This document shows positions 44,348-54,367 of a stretch of DNA of 64,000 bases, piece by piece; positions within the stretch are counted from its first letter, which is position 1, and every line of letters begins with the position of its first letter. The notes beneath the pieces were generated by a model, which saw nothing but the letters and a program-made list of their open reading frames with translations, was not told where the DNA came from and ran no database searches. The position numbers and the translations under genes are program-made. The DNA comes from an uncultured Flavobacteriaceae bacterium. Lineage in GTDB: Bacteria > Bacteroidota > Bacteroidia > Flavobacteriales > Flavobacteriaceae. The stretch is taken from contig CANMSI010000004.1 in the NCBI GenBank assembly GCA_947500575.1, positions 124,001 to 188,000 of the forward strand, written 5' to 3'.

Positions 44348-45682
44348 ATGCTAAGACTTTTTAAAAACATATATCTAGAAAAACGATTTTTTGCACTATT
44401 AATAGGCCTTATCATTGGTTTTTTAATATCGTTTATGTATCCAGATGTCTTTGGTGTTTTTAAAATCCTATTCTATCTTTTCTTGCTAGCATTTTTTGTA
44501 GATCTCTTGTTGGTATTTGGTTCCAAAGGAAAAATCACTGCAGAACGCATACTACCAGATAAGCTATCCAACGGGGATAAAAACACCATTCGTTTACGTC
44601 TTATAAATAGTTATTTGTTTACTGCCACCGTCAGAATCATTGATGAAATACCGCATCAATTTCAAAAACGCGATTTTGATCTAAAAACGTCTATTGAGAA
44701 AGGAGAAAATAAATTTTTTGATTATACACTTAGGCCGGTAGAAAGAGGCGTATATGCTTTCGGAGACCTCATTGTATTTGCAGGCTCGCCCTTAGGGCTT
44801 ATTGCCAGAAAATATAGTTATGATAGAGCACAGGAAGTTCCGGTGTATCCCTCATTTTTGCAATTGCGTAAGTACGACTTAATGGCATTCACCAATCGTC
44901 TGTTTGAGTATGGGTTAAAAAAAATACGTCGTATTGGACATACCATGGAATTTGAACAGATCAAGGATTATGTAATGGGCGATGATATTCGTAATATCAA
45001 TTGGAAAGCCACTGCAAAAAAAGGGCAACTCATGGTGAACCAATTCCAAGATGAAAAGAGTCAGCCTATCTATTCCGTCATAGACATGGGTAGAGTCATG
45101 AAAATGCCTTTTAACGAATTGAGTTTATTGGATTATGCCATCAATGCTACTTTGGTAATTTCTAACATTGCTATTAAAAAACAAGATAAAGCGGGCATGC
45201 TGTCATTTAGTAATGGGGTATCCAATAGAGTTGCTGCGGAAAGACGTAGTTCGCAAATGAATCTTATTATGGAAACCCTCTATAATCTTAAAACCGATTT
45301 TGTGGAGAGTGATTTTGGTAGACTCTATGTAGATGTAAAACGCAATATAAACCAACGGAGTTTATTACTGCTCTATACCAACTTTGAAACCTTAGATGCC
45401 CTTCACAGACAACTGCCCTATTTACAGGCAATGGCTAAGCAGCATTTGCTGGTGGTCATCTTTTTTGAAAATACGGAACTGATCAAATTTGCAGATAAAA
45501 AAGCGGAAACTACACAACAGGTTTTTGAACAAACCATTGCAGAAAAATTTGTATTTGAAAAGAAATTGATTGTAAATGAACTTCGAAAATACGGCATCCA
45601 AACTATTCTTACGAAGCCAGAAAACCTCACCATTAATACCATTAATAAGTATTTGGAGATCAAAGCCAGAGGGCTTTTATAG
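44348..45682 (+). CDS. DUF58 domain protein
   Basis: 444 residues. Two spans at the N-terminus (about 15-32 and 36-58), a beta-rich part, then the DUF58 signature EFEQIKDYVMGDDIRNINWKATAKKG (given in part), followed by a von-Willebrand-A-like fold (PIYSVIDMGRVM). DUF58 proteins are the usual partners of MoxR ATPases. It starts 39 bp after the MoxR gene and closes the operon. The next 245 bp show no terminator that I can support. Confidence 0.92.
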   Translation: MLRLFKNIYLEKRFFALLIGLIIGFLISFMYPDVFGVFKILFYLFLLAFFVDLLLVFGSKGKITAERILPDKLSNGDKNTIRLRLINSYLFTATVRIIDEIPHQFQKRDFDLKTSIEKGENKFFDYTLRPVERGVYAFGDLIVFAGSPLGLIARKYSYDRAQEVPVYPSFLQLRKYDLMAFTNRLFEYGLKKIRRIGHTMEFEQIKDYVMGDDIRNINWKATAKKGQLMVNQFQDEKSQPIYSVIDMGRVMKMPFNELSLLDYAINATLVISNIAIKKQDKAGMLSFSNGVSNRVAAERRSSQMNLIMETLYNLKTDFVESDFGRLYVDVKRNINQRSLLLLYTNFETLDALHRQLPYLQAMAKQHLLVVIFFENTELIKFADKKAETTQQVFEQTIAEKFVFEKKLIVNELRKYGIQTILTKPENLTINTINKYLEIKARGLL

Positions 45683-45927
45683 TGGCATAGATTTAGCTTT
45701 TCAATATTGTACCTCCCTATTTTGCAGACCATTATACCCTACTGCTTCTTTATATTTCCTTGCAAATAAAATTACACATATAAGTAAGAAAATATATCTA
45801 AAATTTACTATATTGTAGGCGCTCCATCTTTTTACTACCTTCTCAATTGTTGTGGTTTTTTAGGCTTTAATTCTTATTTTTTAAGAAAAAGGCAAATAAA
45901 AAATACCAACCAAACCACTAGTGCCAA

Positions 45928-47541
45928 ATGCTTAAAGCCTCGGAGAAAGAATATGAAGTTCTAAAAGAAGAAATTTCAGAACTCAAATCATGTATTACCA
46001 GATACAACGGATATATTATCAGCGTTTTTGGCGCTTCCGGAATTTTCATCAAATTTCTTTTAGACGAAAAATTTTCCAGTAATACCATTTTACTAATTAT
46101 TACCCTCACCATACTAATAATTACACTTCTCTTTGATCTCATCTGGTATAAGTTCAAATCTCATAATAGGTATGTGGGCTATGCACAATTGCTATCGCAG
46201 GAAGTAAGTCACCATTCATATGAGAAAACAAAGAAGCACTTTGGGGATAAATCATATCTAGATAAGATTCAAAACGTAGAAGAACTTTCGTCTGATAAAG
46301 CACCAGAATGGAATCTGTATTCTTGGGAATTTATGATGGCTAGACTTAACAATGCTAATTTTCATAAAGCCAAAAATACCGTACTTACTGCTACCGACAA
46401 AGTAAGATTTGTATTTAAAATTCCATCATCCTACAGTTATTTGTATTTGGGGACTTTGGATTATCAATATAAAAAATTAGATCGCTTCTTCTTTGATAAG
46501 GTAATTCATGAACTATACCGTGCAGATGAAGCGACCTATGCGCTTTTTCCAAAATTCTTTAATTTGATCCGGGTAGTATCCAAATATTTTAATCTTTTAA
46601 AATACCTCTACACACCAATAAAAACTAAATCCTTCTCTGCAAACACTATCAAAATTGATGGGAAATACCGATCTAGTGGTTGGCTTTATGCACGTAAAGT
46701 TACTCAAATAGCACACATTCTTCTCTTCCTTTTTTTAGCACTTTTCATCTATATTTTTATTAAAGACTTTGAATTTGCCTTTTCCAAAGAGGTTCTCATT
46801 TCTCCTTTTTTTAAGCCCATTATTTTTGTAGAAGGGCTCGCTAATCTGCATCTCTATTTATGGAACCCACCCATGATTTATAATTGGATCAAAGGAGCTC
46901 AATTAACTCTAATCTATCCGCCAATTGCCTTTTTTTTAGTAATAGGTATTTATTTATTTTGGATTAAACGTTATCTCTATGGCATTTCAAAACTAATTAG
47001 TGGAGACGGTTCTATTGAGTTCTACTGTTGGACGTTCTTTTTGTTCCGAGTACAATATCTGAATGCCAACAATATTATTCCTGTCTATTTTTCCAGAGGT
47101 TTCATTCGCTTTTTTAAATCGCGCTATATTCTGGCAAGCTTACAGCAAAACGAAAATGACTTTTTAGCTGAAGATCCTCAAGAATGCATTGTTTGCAAGT
47201 ATATGCAACACGTTAAAAAGCAAGTAGCAAAAAAGAAAAATAAAGATGTACTTACCTCTAAGGTGAAAGAAAAACAATCCAAATATGGGCATGAGTTTTT
47301 ATTAAAAGAAGAAGCTAATAAAAAAGATGGTATAAAAATATTCTGCAACAAACATTTGACAGCTTACAAAGATCATATTGGAAACCTTCAAAGTCTACCA
47401 CAAAAATTCAGGAAAGCTCATGAGGTAATCAATGCAAAAGTTAAAAGCGACCATAAGAAATATAAACAGAAACTTGAAGGTTCACAACCCATCAATGATG
47501 TGAATTCTAAAGATTATGCCTATAAATTTACATATCTTTAG
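45928..47541 (+). CDS. membrane protein of unknown family
   Basis: 537 residues, not recognised. Seen in the sequence: an N-terminal helix (EKEYEVLKEEISELK), two spans near 28-45 and 52-72, a basic soluble middle, two further spans near 257-277 and 326-346, and a basic C-terminus with C-x2-C near 420-423 and C-x2-KH near 472-475, which could bind zinc. There is no signal peptide. It lies 245 bp behind the MoxR operon and 27 bp before a secreted glycosidase-like gene, so co-transcription with the latter is likely. The N-terminal span pair loosely recalls SLATT-type sensors, but that is only an impression. Confidence 0.75.
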   Translation: MLKASEKEYEVLKEEISELKSCITRYNGYIISVFGASGIFIKFLLDEKFSSNTILLIITLTILIITLLFDLIWYKFKSHNRYVGYAQLLSQEVSHHSYEKTKKHFGDKSYLDKIQNVEELSSDKAPEWNLYSWEFMMARLNNANFHKAKNTVLTATDKVRFVFKIPSSYSYLYLGTLDYQYKKLDRFFFDKVIHELYRADEATYALFPKFFNLIRVVSKYFNLLKYLYTPIKTKSFSANTIKIDGKYRSSGWLYARKVTQIAHILLFLFLALFIYIFIKDFEFAFSKEVLISPFFKPIIFVEGLANLHLYLWNPPMIYNWIKGAQLTLIYPPIAFFLVIGIYLFWIKRYLYGISKLISGDGSIEFYCWTFFLFRVQYLNANNIIPVYFSRGFIRFFKSRYILASLQQNENDFLAEDPQECIVCKYMQHVKKQVAKKKNKDVLTSKVKEKQSKYGHEFLLKEEANKKDGIKIFCNKHLTAYKDHIGNLQSLPQKFRKAHEVINAKVKSDHKKYKQKLEGSQPINDVNSKDYAYKFTYL

Positions 47542-47568
47542 ATCTTTAGCTACCAACCAAAAAAAATA

Positions 47569-49605
47569 ATGATACGTGCTCATTACCTTCTACTGTTATG
47601 CGTACTTGTTCCTTTCTCTTTGCTAATGGCGCAAATAAACTACTTGAATCATTGGGAAATAAAGGATAAGACCCATATTATATGGAACCTAGATAATGAT
47701 CAGAATTTGCCCCATTCCGACAATATAGAAATGGCAGGCACCAAAGTAGCTGGTATTATTACCTATGCAATAGACAGTTTGGGAATGCTTTCATTAAAAA
47801 GACAGGTTTTTTTTCCGCAACTGCATCCGTTAATTAAGGAAACAGATCCAGATTGGTTCATTTATCGAGCGTATTTACAGGATACGTATACCGATGCTAT
47901 CTTACCAAAGCTTTTTATAGGGGACAAACAGTTTTCGCCTGGAAAGGTACAAGAAGCTCGGATCAATGGAATGTTAGAATTTGAGCATGCTCCTTCTTCT
48001 ACTGGTATTGCACTTACAAGAACTTTATACCCCTCCATGGATGAGCGTTTATTTATAGAAAATTGGTTGCTCACCAATGCAACTACATCACCGATTAAAA
48101 TTAGGGTAGCGAATGCTGAAAAGACAGATGGTTCTGAAGGAAAGGATGAGAAGTATTATAGACAAATTAGTTCTTGTTTTGATGAGTTCATAGAACTTGC
48201 TCCAGGCGCATCTTACCGTGGTATTATACAAATGATGGCTCGCAAAGAGGGAGAAGTTTTTCCTGCCTGCGATGCACTCACTGCGCTGCTTTCTCGTAAG
48301 GAATTCTTAAGTTCAATGGAGACTTCGTTGAATTTAGAAACTCCAGAGCCTATCTTAAATACCCTTTTTGAGTTTTCTAAGATTCGTGCTTCGGAAAGTA
48401 TTTTTGAATCTCAATTAGGGTTAGTACATTCTCCTGGAGGAGGCCGTTATTATGTAGGTATCTGGGCCAATGACCAGGCCGAATATGTAAGTCCTTTATT
48501 TCCTTTTTTAGGATATGAACGAGGTAATGTATCCGCATTAAATACTTATAGAGCTTTTGCAAAAGAAATAAATTCAGAATATACACCCCTGCGTTATGCA
48601 TTTGAAATTGAAGGTTTAGTACCCCCATTTCTTTTAGACAGAGGAGATGCTGCCATGATTGCATATGGCGCTAGTCAATATGCATTGGCATCGGGTGATA
48701 TGGCTGTTGCAAGAGAATTGTGGCCTTTAATTGAATGGTGCTTGCAATACAATCATCGAAAATTAAATAGTGAAGGAGTCATAGATTCAGAATCAGACGA
48801 AATGGAAGGAAGAATTGAAACTGGCACTGCCAACCTCTCTACAGCATCGCTCTACTACGGGGCCTTACAACACGCAATGGATTTGGGAAAAAGCATTGCC
48901 GTATCAGACCGTCTTCTGCGCAATTATAAGAGAAGAAGTAAACGACTGAAAGTAGCTATAGAAAATTATTTTGGTGCCACTATTGATGGACTTAATACCT
49001 ATAAATATTATAAGGAGCATGAGCAATTAAGACATTGGATATGTCTGCCTTTAGTTGTAGGAATTCATGATAGAAAAGAAGATACTATAGAGGCACTTTT
49101 TGATCGTCTTTGGAGTGAAAATGGCGTGCATGTTGAAAAGAATAGCGACAACCCGGCTATTTCCAAAATCTTTTGGGACCGAGGTACTTTATATGCCTTA
49201 AGAGGTACTTTTCTTGCGGGTGCTACCGAGATTTCTTTGAATAAGCTTATGGACTTTTCCAAAGAACGTCTCTTAGGCAAACGTGTTCCCTATGTGGTTG
49301 AAGCTTTCCCCGAAGGCAATATGGCGCACTTATCAGCCGAAAGTGGTTTGTACTGCAGGGTATTTACAGAAGGGATGTTTGGTATTACTCCTACTGGACT
49401 TACAACCTTCTCCATACAACCCCATCTTCCTGAACAATGGGATAGCATGTCGCTTCGAAATATAAAAGCTTTTGGTGAAAATTTTGATATAACGGTTTTC
49501 AAAAAGGAAGGGAGTACCTATGTAAAGGTAACCGATTTGGAAAATAATTCCGTAATCATTGAAGCGGCAGTAGATGAACAAAAACCATTGAATGTTCAGT
49601 TTTAA
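47569..49605 (+). CDS. exported six-hairpin glycosidase-like protein
   Basis: 678 residues with a signal peptide (about 1-21, ending LLMAQ). An N-terminal beta-sandwich (about 30-240) precedes an alpha-helical part of about 350 residues whose repeated hairpins (SALNTYRAF, DRGDAAMIAYGASQYA, NLSTASLYYGALQHAMDLG) look like an alpha/alpha six-hairpin barrel, as in GH63, GH65 and GH78. A short C-terminal sandwich follows. Acidic residues in SESDEMEGRIE and WDRGTLYAL could be catalytic. I cannot assign a GH family or substrate. It is probably periplasmic. Confidence 0.75.
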   Translation: MIRAHYLLLLCVLVPFSLLMAQINYLNHWEIKDKTHIIWNLDNDQNLPHSDNIEMAGTKVAGIITYAIDSLGMLSLKRQVFFPQLHPLIKETDPDWFIYRAYLQDTYTDAILPKLFIGDKQFSPGKVQEARINGMLEFEHAPSSTGIALTRTLYPSMDERLFIENWLLTNATTSPIKIRVANAEKTDGSEGKDEKYYRQISSCFDEFIELAPGASYRGIIQMMARKEGEVFPACDALTALLSRKEFLSSMETSLNLETPEPILNTLFEFSKIRASESIFESQLGLVHSPGGGRYYVGIWANDQAEYVSPLFPFLGYERGNVSALNTYRAFAKEINSEYTPLRYAFEIEGLVPPFLLDRGDAAMIAYGASQYALASGDMAVARELWPLIEWCLQYNHRKLNSEGVIDSESDEMEGRIETGTANLSTASLYYGALQHAMDLGKSIAVSDRLLRNYKRRSKRLKVAIENYFGATIDGLNTYKYYKEHEQLRHWICLPLVVGIHDRKEDTIEALFDRLWSENGVHVEKNSDNPAISKIFWDRGTLYALRGTFLAGATEISLNKLMDFSKERLLGKRVPYVVEAFPEGNMAHLSAESGLYCRVFTEGMFGITPTGLTTFSIQPHLPEQWDSMSLRNIKAFGENFDITVFKKEGSTYVKVTDLENNSVIIEAAVDEQKPLNVQF

Positions 49606-49661
49606 AACGCTAGTTTTATTTTTAAGCTAGTGAAGAAACCAATTTGATTTAATTGTTCTTG

Positions 49662-49692
49662 CTTGTGCTTCCCTTAAAATTATGTAATTTAC
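49662..49692 (+). promoter_or_regulatory. possible promoter of the DUF2007 gene
   Basis: CTTG (49662-49665), exactly 19 bp, TAATTTAC (49685-49692). The spacing is right but both boxes have a mismatch. Confidence 0.4.
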
Positions 49693-49733
49693 TTCGCATA
49701 TCGGTACATTACGATATTTAAAAAATTTCAGAT

Positions 49734-49958
49734 ATGAGTTCGGACTATGTAAAGGTGTTTAGTGGAAATAGTATGGAAGTACAACGAATTAGCAATGAAC
49801 TTAAATACCAAGGCATTAAAGTACTGATGAAAGACGAAAGTGAATCGGCCCGCCTTGCAGGCTTCGGGTCTCCATCCCCCGGGCAGCAAGATTTATATGT
49901 GCTTCGCGAGCAAGCAGATAGAGCAACAAGCGTTGTCAGGGAGCTATCTAACAGATAG
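49734..49958 (+). CDS. DUF2007 small signal-transducing-type protein
   Basis: 74 residues. KVFSGNSMEVQRISNELKYQGIKVLMKDE followed by LYVLREQADRA fits DUF2007 (PII-like, putative signal transducing proteins; quoted segments in part). It is cytoplasmic and free-standing, with convergent neighbour at 50000. Binding partner unknown. Confidence 0.87.
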   Translation: MSSDYVKVFSGNSMEVQRISNELKYQGIKVLMKDESESARLAGFGSPSPGQQDLYVLREQADRATSVVRELSNR

Positions 49959-49999
49959 AAACTATCTTGTTGGTGGTACTTAGAAATTAAAGTACGTTC

Positions 50000-50698
50000 T
50001 CAGGCTTCCTGTTTCAGGAAGAATTCAAAAAATACCTTAGCAGAATCAAAAGAAGGGGCATCATTGATAAGTTCATCTACGGAAATTTTATTTTTTTCAA
50101 TGAACTTTCGATCCTTTAAAAAATAATTGTTGCCTGTGGTTTTGTCAAATTCTGGATGAAATTGTGTACCCAACAAGTGCTTTTCCCTATTGAAATAAGC
50201 TTGTATTTTAGAATGAGGGTTAGTAGCCCATATTTCTGACTCTTCTGGCACCGCTATGACCTCATCGAAATGATGCTGCCATACTTTTTCTTTCTCCTTT
50301 ACTCCAAGTAAGTTAACGGCCGTATCTGTAAAATGTACAGTTCCCCACCCCACCTCGAAACCATTGGGAGATGCCCTTACCGCATCCTCTCCTACTAGCG
50401 CCTTACACACCAACTGATGTCCAAAACAAATTCCCATCTGCCAAACTCCTATTTGGTTTGCATGCCTTATATACTCCATGGCCTTCTTCATGAAAGGAGC
50501 ATCTTGGGTAATAGAGAGTGCTGATCCGGTATGAATAATATGTGTAAAATCTTCTTGAGCTAAGCTATTTGGAAAAGAAGCTTCTGTATCTATAAACAAG
50601 GAGGTAACGGAATGTATTTTTGATAGGCAATTCCTAATTATAGGCGTTTCGAATCGGTCTATCGAATAATCAAGTATTAAGATTTTTCTTGGTTTCAA
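50000..50698 (-). CDS. class I glutamine amidotransferase-like protein
   Basis: 232 residues. The nucleophile elbow WQMGICFGHQL places the catalytic Cys at 91, with His and Glu in LGTQFHPEFD near 183-187. It resembles the amidotransferase domain of GMP synthase and stand-alone family members such as those cutting gamma-glutamyl compounds. It has no synthase domain, so it is not guaA. It is the last of three minus-strand genes (mnmA, FabK-like, this) with gaps of 21 and 16 bp. Confidence 0.87.
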   Translation of the reverse strand: MKPRKILILDYSIDRFETPIIRNCLSKIHSVTSLFIDTEASFPNSLAQEDFTHIIHTGSALSITQDAPFMKKAMEYIRHANQIGVWQMGICFGHQLVCKALVGEDAVRASPNGFEVGWGTVHFTDTAVNLLGVKEKEKVWQHHFDEVIAVPEESEIWATNPHSKIQAYFNREKHLLGTQFHPEFDKTTGNNYFLKDRKFIEKNKISVDELINDAPSFDSAKVFFEFFLKQEA

Positions 50699-50714
50699 AG
50701 TAGTCTTTTAATCC

Positions 50715-51656
50715 TTATAAAAACGTCACCTCTTTTTTTGCAATGTCGAACTCTCTCATTATTTCTTCTACAATGGCAGCGGCCGGGAGAATAGCATGAA
50801 TTATAGCAGCAACCTGCCCAATTTCTAATTCCCCTTCTTCCATATCTCCTTCAAACATTCCTTTCTTAGCACGTGCACGTCCTAAAAGTGTATGGAGTTC
50901 TTCCTTGGATGCTCCCTTGTCGTACGCTTTTTGAATATCGTCATAAAATTTATTCTTCAGTAACCTAACAGGGGTTAACTCCTTTAGCGTAAGTTGGGTT
51001 GCGCCCTCTCCTGCTTCCACAACTTTTTCTTTAAAATGTATATGCGAAGATGCCTCATTGCTTGCAACGAAACGACTTCCAATTTGCACACCATCTGCTC
51101 CCAATATCATGGTAGCTAGCATACCACGCCCTGTGGCAATGCCGCCTGCTGCAAGCAGTGGTATGGTTATTTTTTCTTTTACCGCAGGAATCAAGGCCAA
51201 GGTGGTGGTTTCGTCTCTTCCATTATGTCCACCAGCTTCAAAACCTTCTGCTACAATGGCATCAACACCTGCATCTTGCGCTTTTAAAGCAAACTTTACA
51301 CTACTGACCACATGGACCACGGTAATTCCTTTTTCTTGTAAATATCCTGTCCAAGTTTTAGGATTACCAGCAGAAGTAAATACAATTTTCACTCCCATAG
51401 CTACAATGATGTCCATTAATTCTTGTAAATCTGGATACAGCATGGGGATGTTAACTCCAAAAGGTTGTTTGGTTGCTTCTTGGCATTTTTGAATATGAGC
51501 TCTTAAAACTTCCGGATACATAGATCCTGCACCTATAATTCCTAGCCCCCCCGCATTTGAAACTGCAGAGGCCAGTCGCCAGCCACTTGCCCAAATCATA
51601 CCAGCCTGTACAAGCGGATATTTTATTCCAAAAAGTGTTGTAATTCTATTGTTCAT
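50715..51656 (-). CDS. nitronate monooxygenase / FabK-like flavoprotein
   Basis: 313 residues, a TIM barrel. N-terminal KYPLVQAGMIWASGWRLA, a central VAEGFEAGGHNGRDE, and the FMN phosphate site AAGGIATGRGMLATMILGADGVQIGSRF (in part). These are shared by 2-nitropropane dioxygenases and the FabK enoyl-ACP reductases; sequence alone does not separate them, though GHNG with the His favours the nitronate monooxygenase group. It follows mnmA by 21 bp. Confidence 0.88.
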   Translation of the reverse strand: MNNRITTLFGIKYPLVQAGMIWASGWRLASAVSNAGGLGIIGAGSMYPEVLRAHIQKCQEATKQPFGVNIPMLYPDLQELMDIIVAMGVKIVFTSAGNPKTWTGYLQEKGITVVHVVSSVKFALKAQDAGVDAIVAEGFEAGGHNGRDETTTLALIPAVKEKITIPLLAAGGIATGRGMLATMILGADGVQIGSRFVASNEASSHIHFKEKVVEAGEGATQLTLKELTPVRLLKNKFYDDIQKAYDKGASKEELHTLLGRARAKKGMFEGDMEEGELEIGQVAAIIHAILPAAAIVEEIMREFDIAKKEVTFL

Positions 51657-51677
51657 ACTCTAAATACCTAATCTGGG

Positions 51678-52868
51678 TTATGAAATTACACCAGAACCTA
51701 TCAATTCATCTTCTAAGTGCCAAGCAACAAACTGTCCCTCTGTAATCGCAGATTGTTTTTCTTCAAAATCTACATATAACCCACTACTAATTTTGTGCAA
51801 GCATGCTTTTTGCAAAGGTTGGCGATATCGAATCCTGGCCATTACTTCCATAGATTCACCCTCTTTTAAACGCAAATCTTCTCGCACCCAATGAAGCTCA
51901 TCTTCATTTACAAATAAGGTTCTTCGATATAAACCTGGATGTGCCTTTCCCTGGCCCGTATAAATAATATTCTCCTTTACATCCGTATCGATCACGAAAA
52001 GAGGTTCTTTGGTTCCTCCAACATCTAAGCCCTTACGTTGCCCTATCGTAAAGTAATGCGCACCCTGATGCTCTCCAACAACTTTCCCATCTTCGAGATG
52101 ATAGGCAGGTTTTTCGGCATAAAATGCCAATTCATCCTCCTTCAATTCAAACTTAGGAATCCCATTTTTGTATTGATTCAAAGAGGAAGGCACTTCAACA
52201 ATTACGCCCTTTTTAGGTTTTAATTGTTGTTGTAAAAATTCAGGCAAACGAACTTTCCCAATAAAACAAAGTCCTTGAGAATCCTTTTTATCTGCTGTAA
52301 TCAAACCGTTTTCAGCTGCTATTTTGCGCACTTCTGGCTTCGTAAGATGTCCAATGGGAAATAAGGTTTTCTCTAATTGTTCTTGCGAAAGCTGGCATAA
52401 AAAATAAGATTGATCTTTATTTGTATCTATTCCTGAAAGTAATTGATAGGTATTGGAACCATCTTCATTTTCCATAACTCCTTTACGGCAATAGTGTCCT
52501 GTTGCCACAAAATCAGCCCCTAATTGCATCGCAATATTCATAAATACATCGAACTTAATTTCTCGATTGCAAAGCACATCTGGATTAGGTGTTCGTCCTT
52601 TTTCGTATTCACTAAACATATAATCAACGATGCGCTCTTTATACTCCACACTTAAATCAACTGTCTGAAAAGGAATTCCCAATTTCTCTGCTACAATAAG
52701 TGCATCATTACTATCTTCTAACCAAGGGCACTCTTTAGAAATAGTGACAGAATCATCGTGCCAATTTTTCATAAATAAGCCTATTACCTCATAGCCCTGT
52801 TCTTTTAAAAGGTATGCGGTAACGCTAGAATCTACTCCGCCGGAAAGTCCGACAACTACTTTTTTCAT
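51678..52868 (-). CDS. mnmA: tRNA-specific 2-thiouridylase
   Basis: 396 residues. The PP-loop [11 protein letters not shown] is at the N-terminus; the catalytic Cys pair lies in [12 protein letters not shown] and [11 protein letters not shown]. It adds sulfur at position 2 of the wobble uridine in tRNA for Lys, Glu and Gln. The frame is open 7 codons upstream (MCFIFKA), but the start at 52868 matches the family and leaves a short leader behind the predicted -7 box. First gene of a three-gene minus-strand run. Confidence 0.96.
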   Translation of the reverse strand: MKKVVVGLSGGVDSSVTAYLLKEQGYEVIGLFMKNWHDDSVTISKECPWLEDSNDALIVAEKLGIPFQTVDLSVEYKERIVDYMFSEYEKGRTPNPDVLCNREIKFDVFMNIAMQLGADFVATGHYCRKGVMENEDGSNTYQLLSGIDTNKDQSYFLCQLSQEQLEKTLFPIGHLTKPEVRKIAAENGLITADKKDSQGLCFIGKVRLPEFLQQQLKPKKGVIVEVPSSLNQYKNGIPKFELKEDELAFYAEKPAYHLEDGKVVGEHQGAHYFTIGQRKGLDVGGTKEPLFVIDTDVKENIIYTGQGKAHPGLYRRTLFVNEDELHWVREDLRLKEGESMEVMARIRYRQPLQKACLHKISSGLYVDFEEKQSAITEGQFVAWHLEDELIGSGVIS

Positions 52869-52886
52869 CGCTTTAAAAATAAAGCA

Positions 52887-52894
52887 CAAAATTA
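52887..52894 (-). promoter_or_regulatory. predicted -7 box of mnmA
   Basis: On the minus strand TAATTTTG, a TAnnTTTG match 18 bp before the mnmA ATG. The upstream TTTG is missing. It would put the start of transcription a dozen bases before the start codon at 52868. Confidence 0.45.
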
Positions 52895-53032
52895 CGAAAT
52901 ATTAAGAACAGTATCGTTCATAAAATAGCAGCATCTAATCTTTATACTCCTGAGATGCGTATAACTTATAAGACTATTGTTCTAAAATTAAATAGTGCAA
53001 AAACAATGTATACTATTCCTAAAATTAGCTGT

Positions 53033-54007
53033 ATGAAACATTTTATTAAAATGAGATCAATTTTTGTTTTTACTTTAGCAACATTTACACTTCTTTCTTG
53101 CAATGATGACGACATCAACGAACCACCAAGACCTTCAGAAAATGTCATTGATCTTGTAACGGCAGAAACTAGTTTATCTACCCTATTAATTGCTTTAGAA
53201 CGAGCAAATTTGCGTACTACTTTAGAAGGAAACGGTCCTTTCACCATTCTTGCTCCTACCAATGCAGCCTTTACCAGTTTTTTAGCGAATAATGGTTTTA
53301 ATAGTCTTGAAGAAGTTCCTATTGGAACACTAACACAGCTATTAAAAAACCATGTGATTAGCTCCGAGTTAGAATCAAGCGATCTCGCTAGCGCCACTGC
53401 TGGTTATTCAACTACCTTAGCAGAAGGCCCAGTAGCAGGAACTAATCTAAGCATCTATTTTAATACATCCGCAGGAGTTACTTTTAATGGAACGTCGAAC
53501 GTTTCAAGACCAGATTTACGAGCTTCTAACGGTGTAATCCATATAGTAGAAGCTATTGTTCCTTTGCCCAGCGTAGTAACTTTTGTAACTACCGATCCAA
53601 ATTTTAGTTCTTTAGCATCGGCATTAACTTCGGATGGGCAACCAGATTTTGTTACAACTCTTAGTACTGCCAATGGAACACCTCCTGCTCCTTTCACCAT
53701 ATTTGCACCAGTGAATGAGGCATTTGCCGCGCTTACCAGCAACCCTTCTGGTGCTTTCCTAACCTCAATCCTTGAACACCATGTAATTACTGCTCAAAAT
53801 CTATCAGCTGCGGATATTAATAATGACCAAGTGTCCAATGCCACTTTAGAAGGCGACACTCTTTTCTTTACAGTGGTAGGAACTACCATTAGTGTTAGAG
53901 ACGGTGCTGGTAATGAAGGTATCAATTTTATTGTTTCCGATTTACAGACTACGAATGGTGTTATTCATGCCATTGATCAGGTGTTAATTCCTGAAACCAT
54001 GAATTAA
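53033..54007 (+). CDS. fasciclin (FAS1) lipoprotein, two domains
   Basis: 324 residues from the preferred start, with a lipoprotein signal ending at Cys23 (FTLLSC). Two FAS1 domains, about 40-180 and 185-322, each with the motifs [GP]-PFTI[LF]AP[TV]N-x-AF and NGVIH. FAS1 domains mediate adhesion at cell surfaces and in biofilm matrix. The longer frame from 52955 would add 26 residues and bury the signal. It is divergent from mnmA. A second FAS1 gene follows after its own terminator. Confidence 0.9.
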   Translation: MKHFIKMRSIFVFTLATFTLLSCNDDDINEPPRPSENVIDLVTAETSLSTLLIALERANLRTTLEGNGPFTILAPTNAAFTSFLANNGFNSLEEVPIGTLTQLLKNHVISSELESSDLASATAGYSTTLAEGPVAGTNLSIYFNTSAGVTFNGTSNVSRPDLRASNGVIHIVEAIVPLPSVVTFVTTDPNFSSLASALTSDGQPDFVTTLSTANGTPPAPFTIFAPVNEAFAALTSNPSGAFLTSILEHHVITAQNLSAADINNDQVSNATLEGDTLFFTVVGTTISVRDGAGNEGINFIVSDLQTTNGVIHAIDQVLIPETMN

Positions 54008-54367
54008 ATAAAATTAGTATTTCTAGGATAAAAATATAGAAGCTGCCTTTGAGGCAGCTTTTTTTTGTTTTCGTCCTCTCTAGCAAGCAACATAAAGCGT
54101 TTAGGAATAATTTTGCTCATATTGATTTTGTTAAACTTTTATTAAAAATAATTAAACAAAGCAACCATTTTAGAATTACCCCTCTTCTAAATGTTTCGAA
54201 ACAAAAAACACTTAAAATGATCTTTTTAAATGATAAAAATCAAATTTTAAAAATATTTTTAATTGAAAAATTTAAAATTGATCTACAACAACAATCACTT
54301 TGAATTTTATTATTGTTTAAATAAATTAAAATAATAATAAACATTATTTAACTTAAAAACACCTCTT
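54008..54367. other. 360-bp gap between the two fasciclin genes
   Basis: Contains the terminator at 54040-54066, then very AT-rich DNA. An open frame of 84 codons (54049-54303) starts inside the terminator and has lysine/isoleucine-rich, low-complexity content, so I do not treat it as a gene. TTTG (54299-54302), 19 bp, TAAATTAA (54322-54329) is a weak promoter candidate for the second fasciclin gene. Confidence 0.6.
54040..54066 (+). terminator. terminator of the first fasciclin gene
   Basis: Perfect 8-bp stem AAGCTGCC / GGCAGCTT (54040-54047, 54053-54060), loop TTTGA, followed by a T run. It lies 33 bp after the stop. Confidence 0.88.

Noticed and set aside
49621-49640. CTAG-containing inverted repeat after the glycosidase-like gene as a terminator
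   Set aside because: The stem is only five to six weak pairs and is not followed by a T run.
54049-54303. Open frame of 84 codons between the fasciclin genes
   Set aside because: It begins inside a perfect terminator hairpin and its lysine/isoleucine/phenylalanine-rich content is what very AT-rich non-coding DNA gives.
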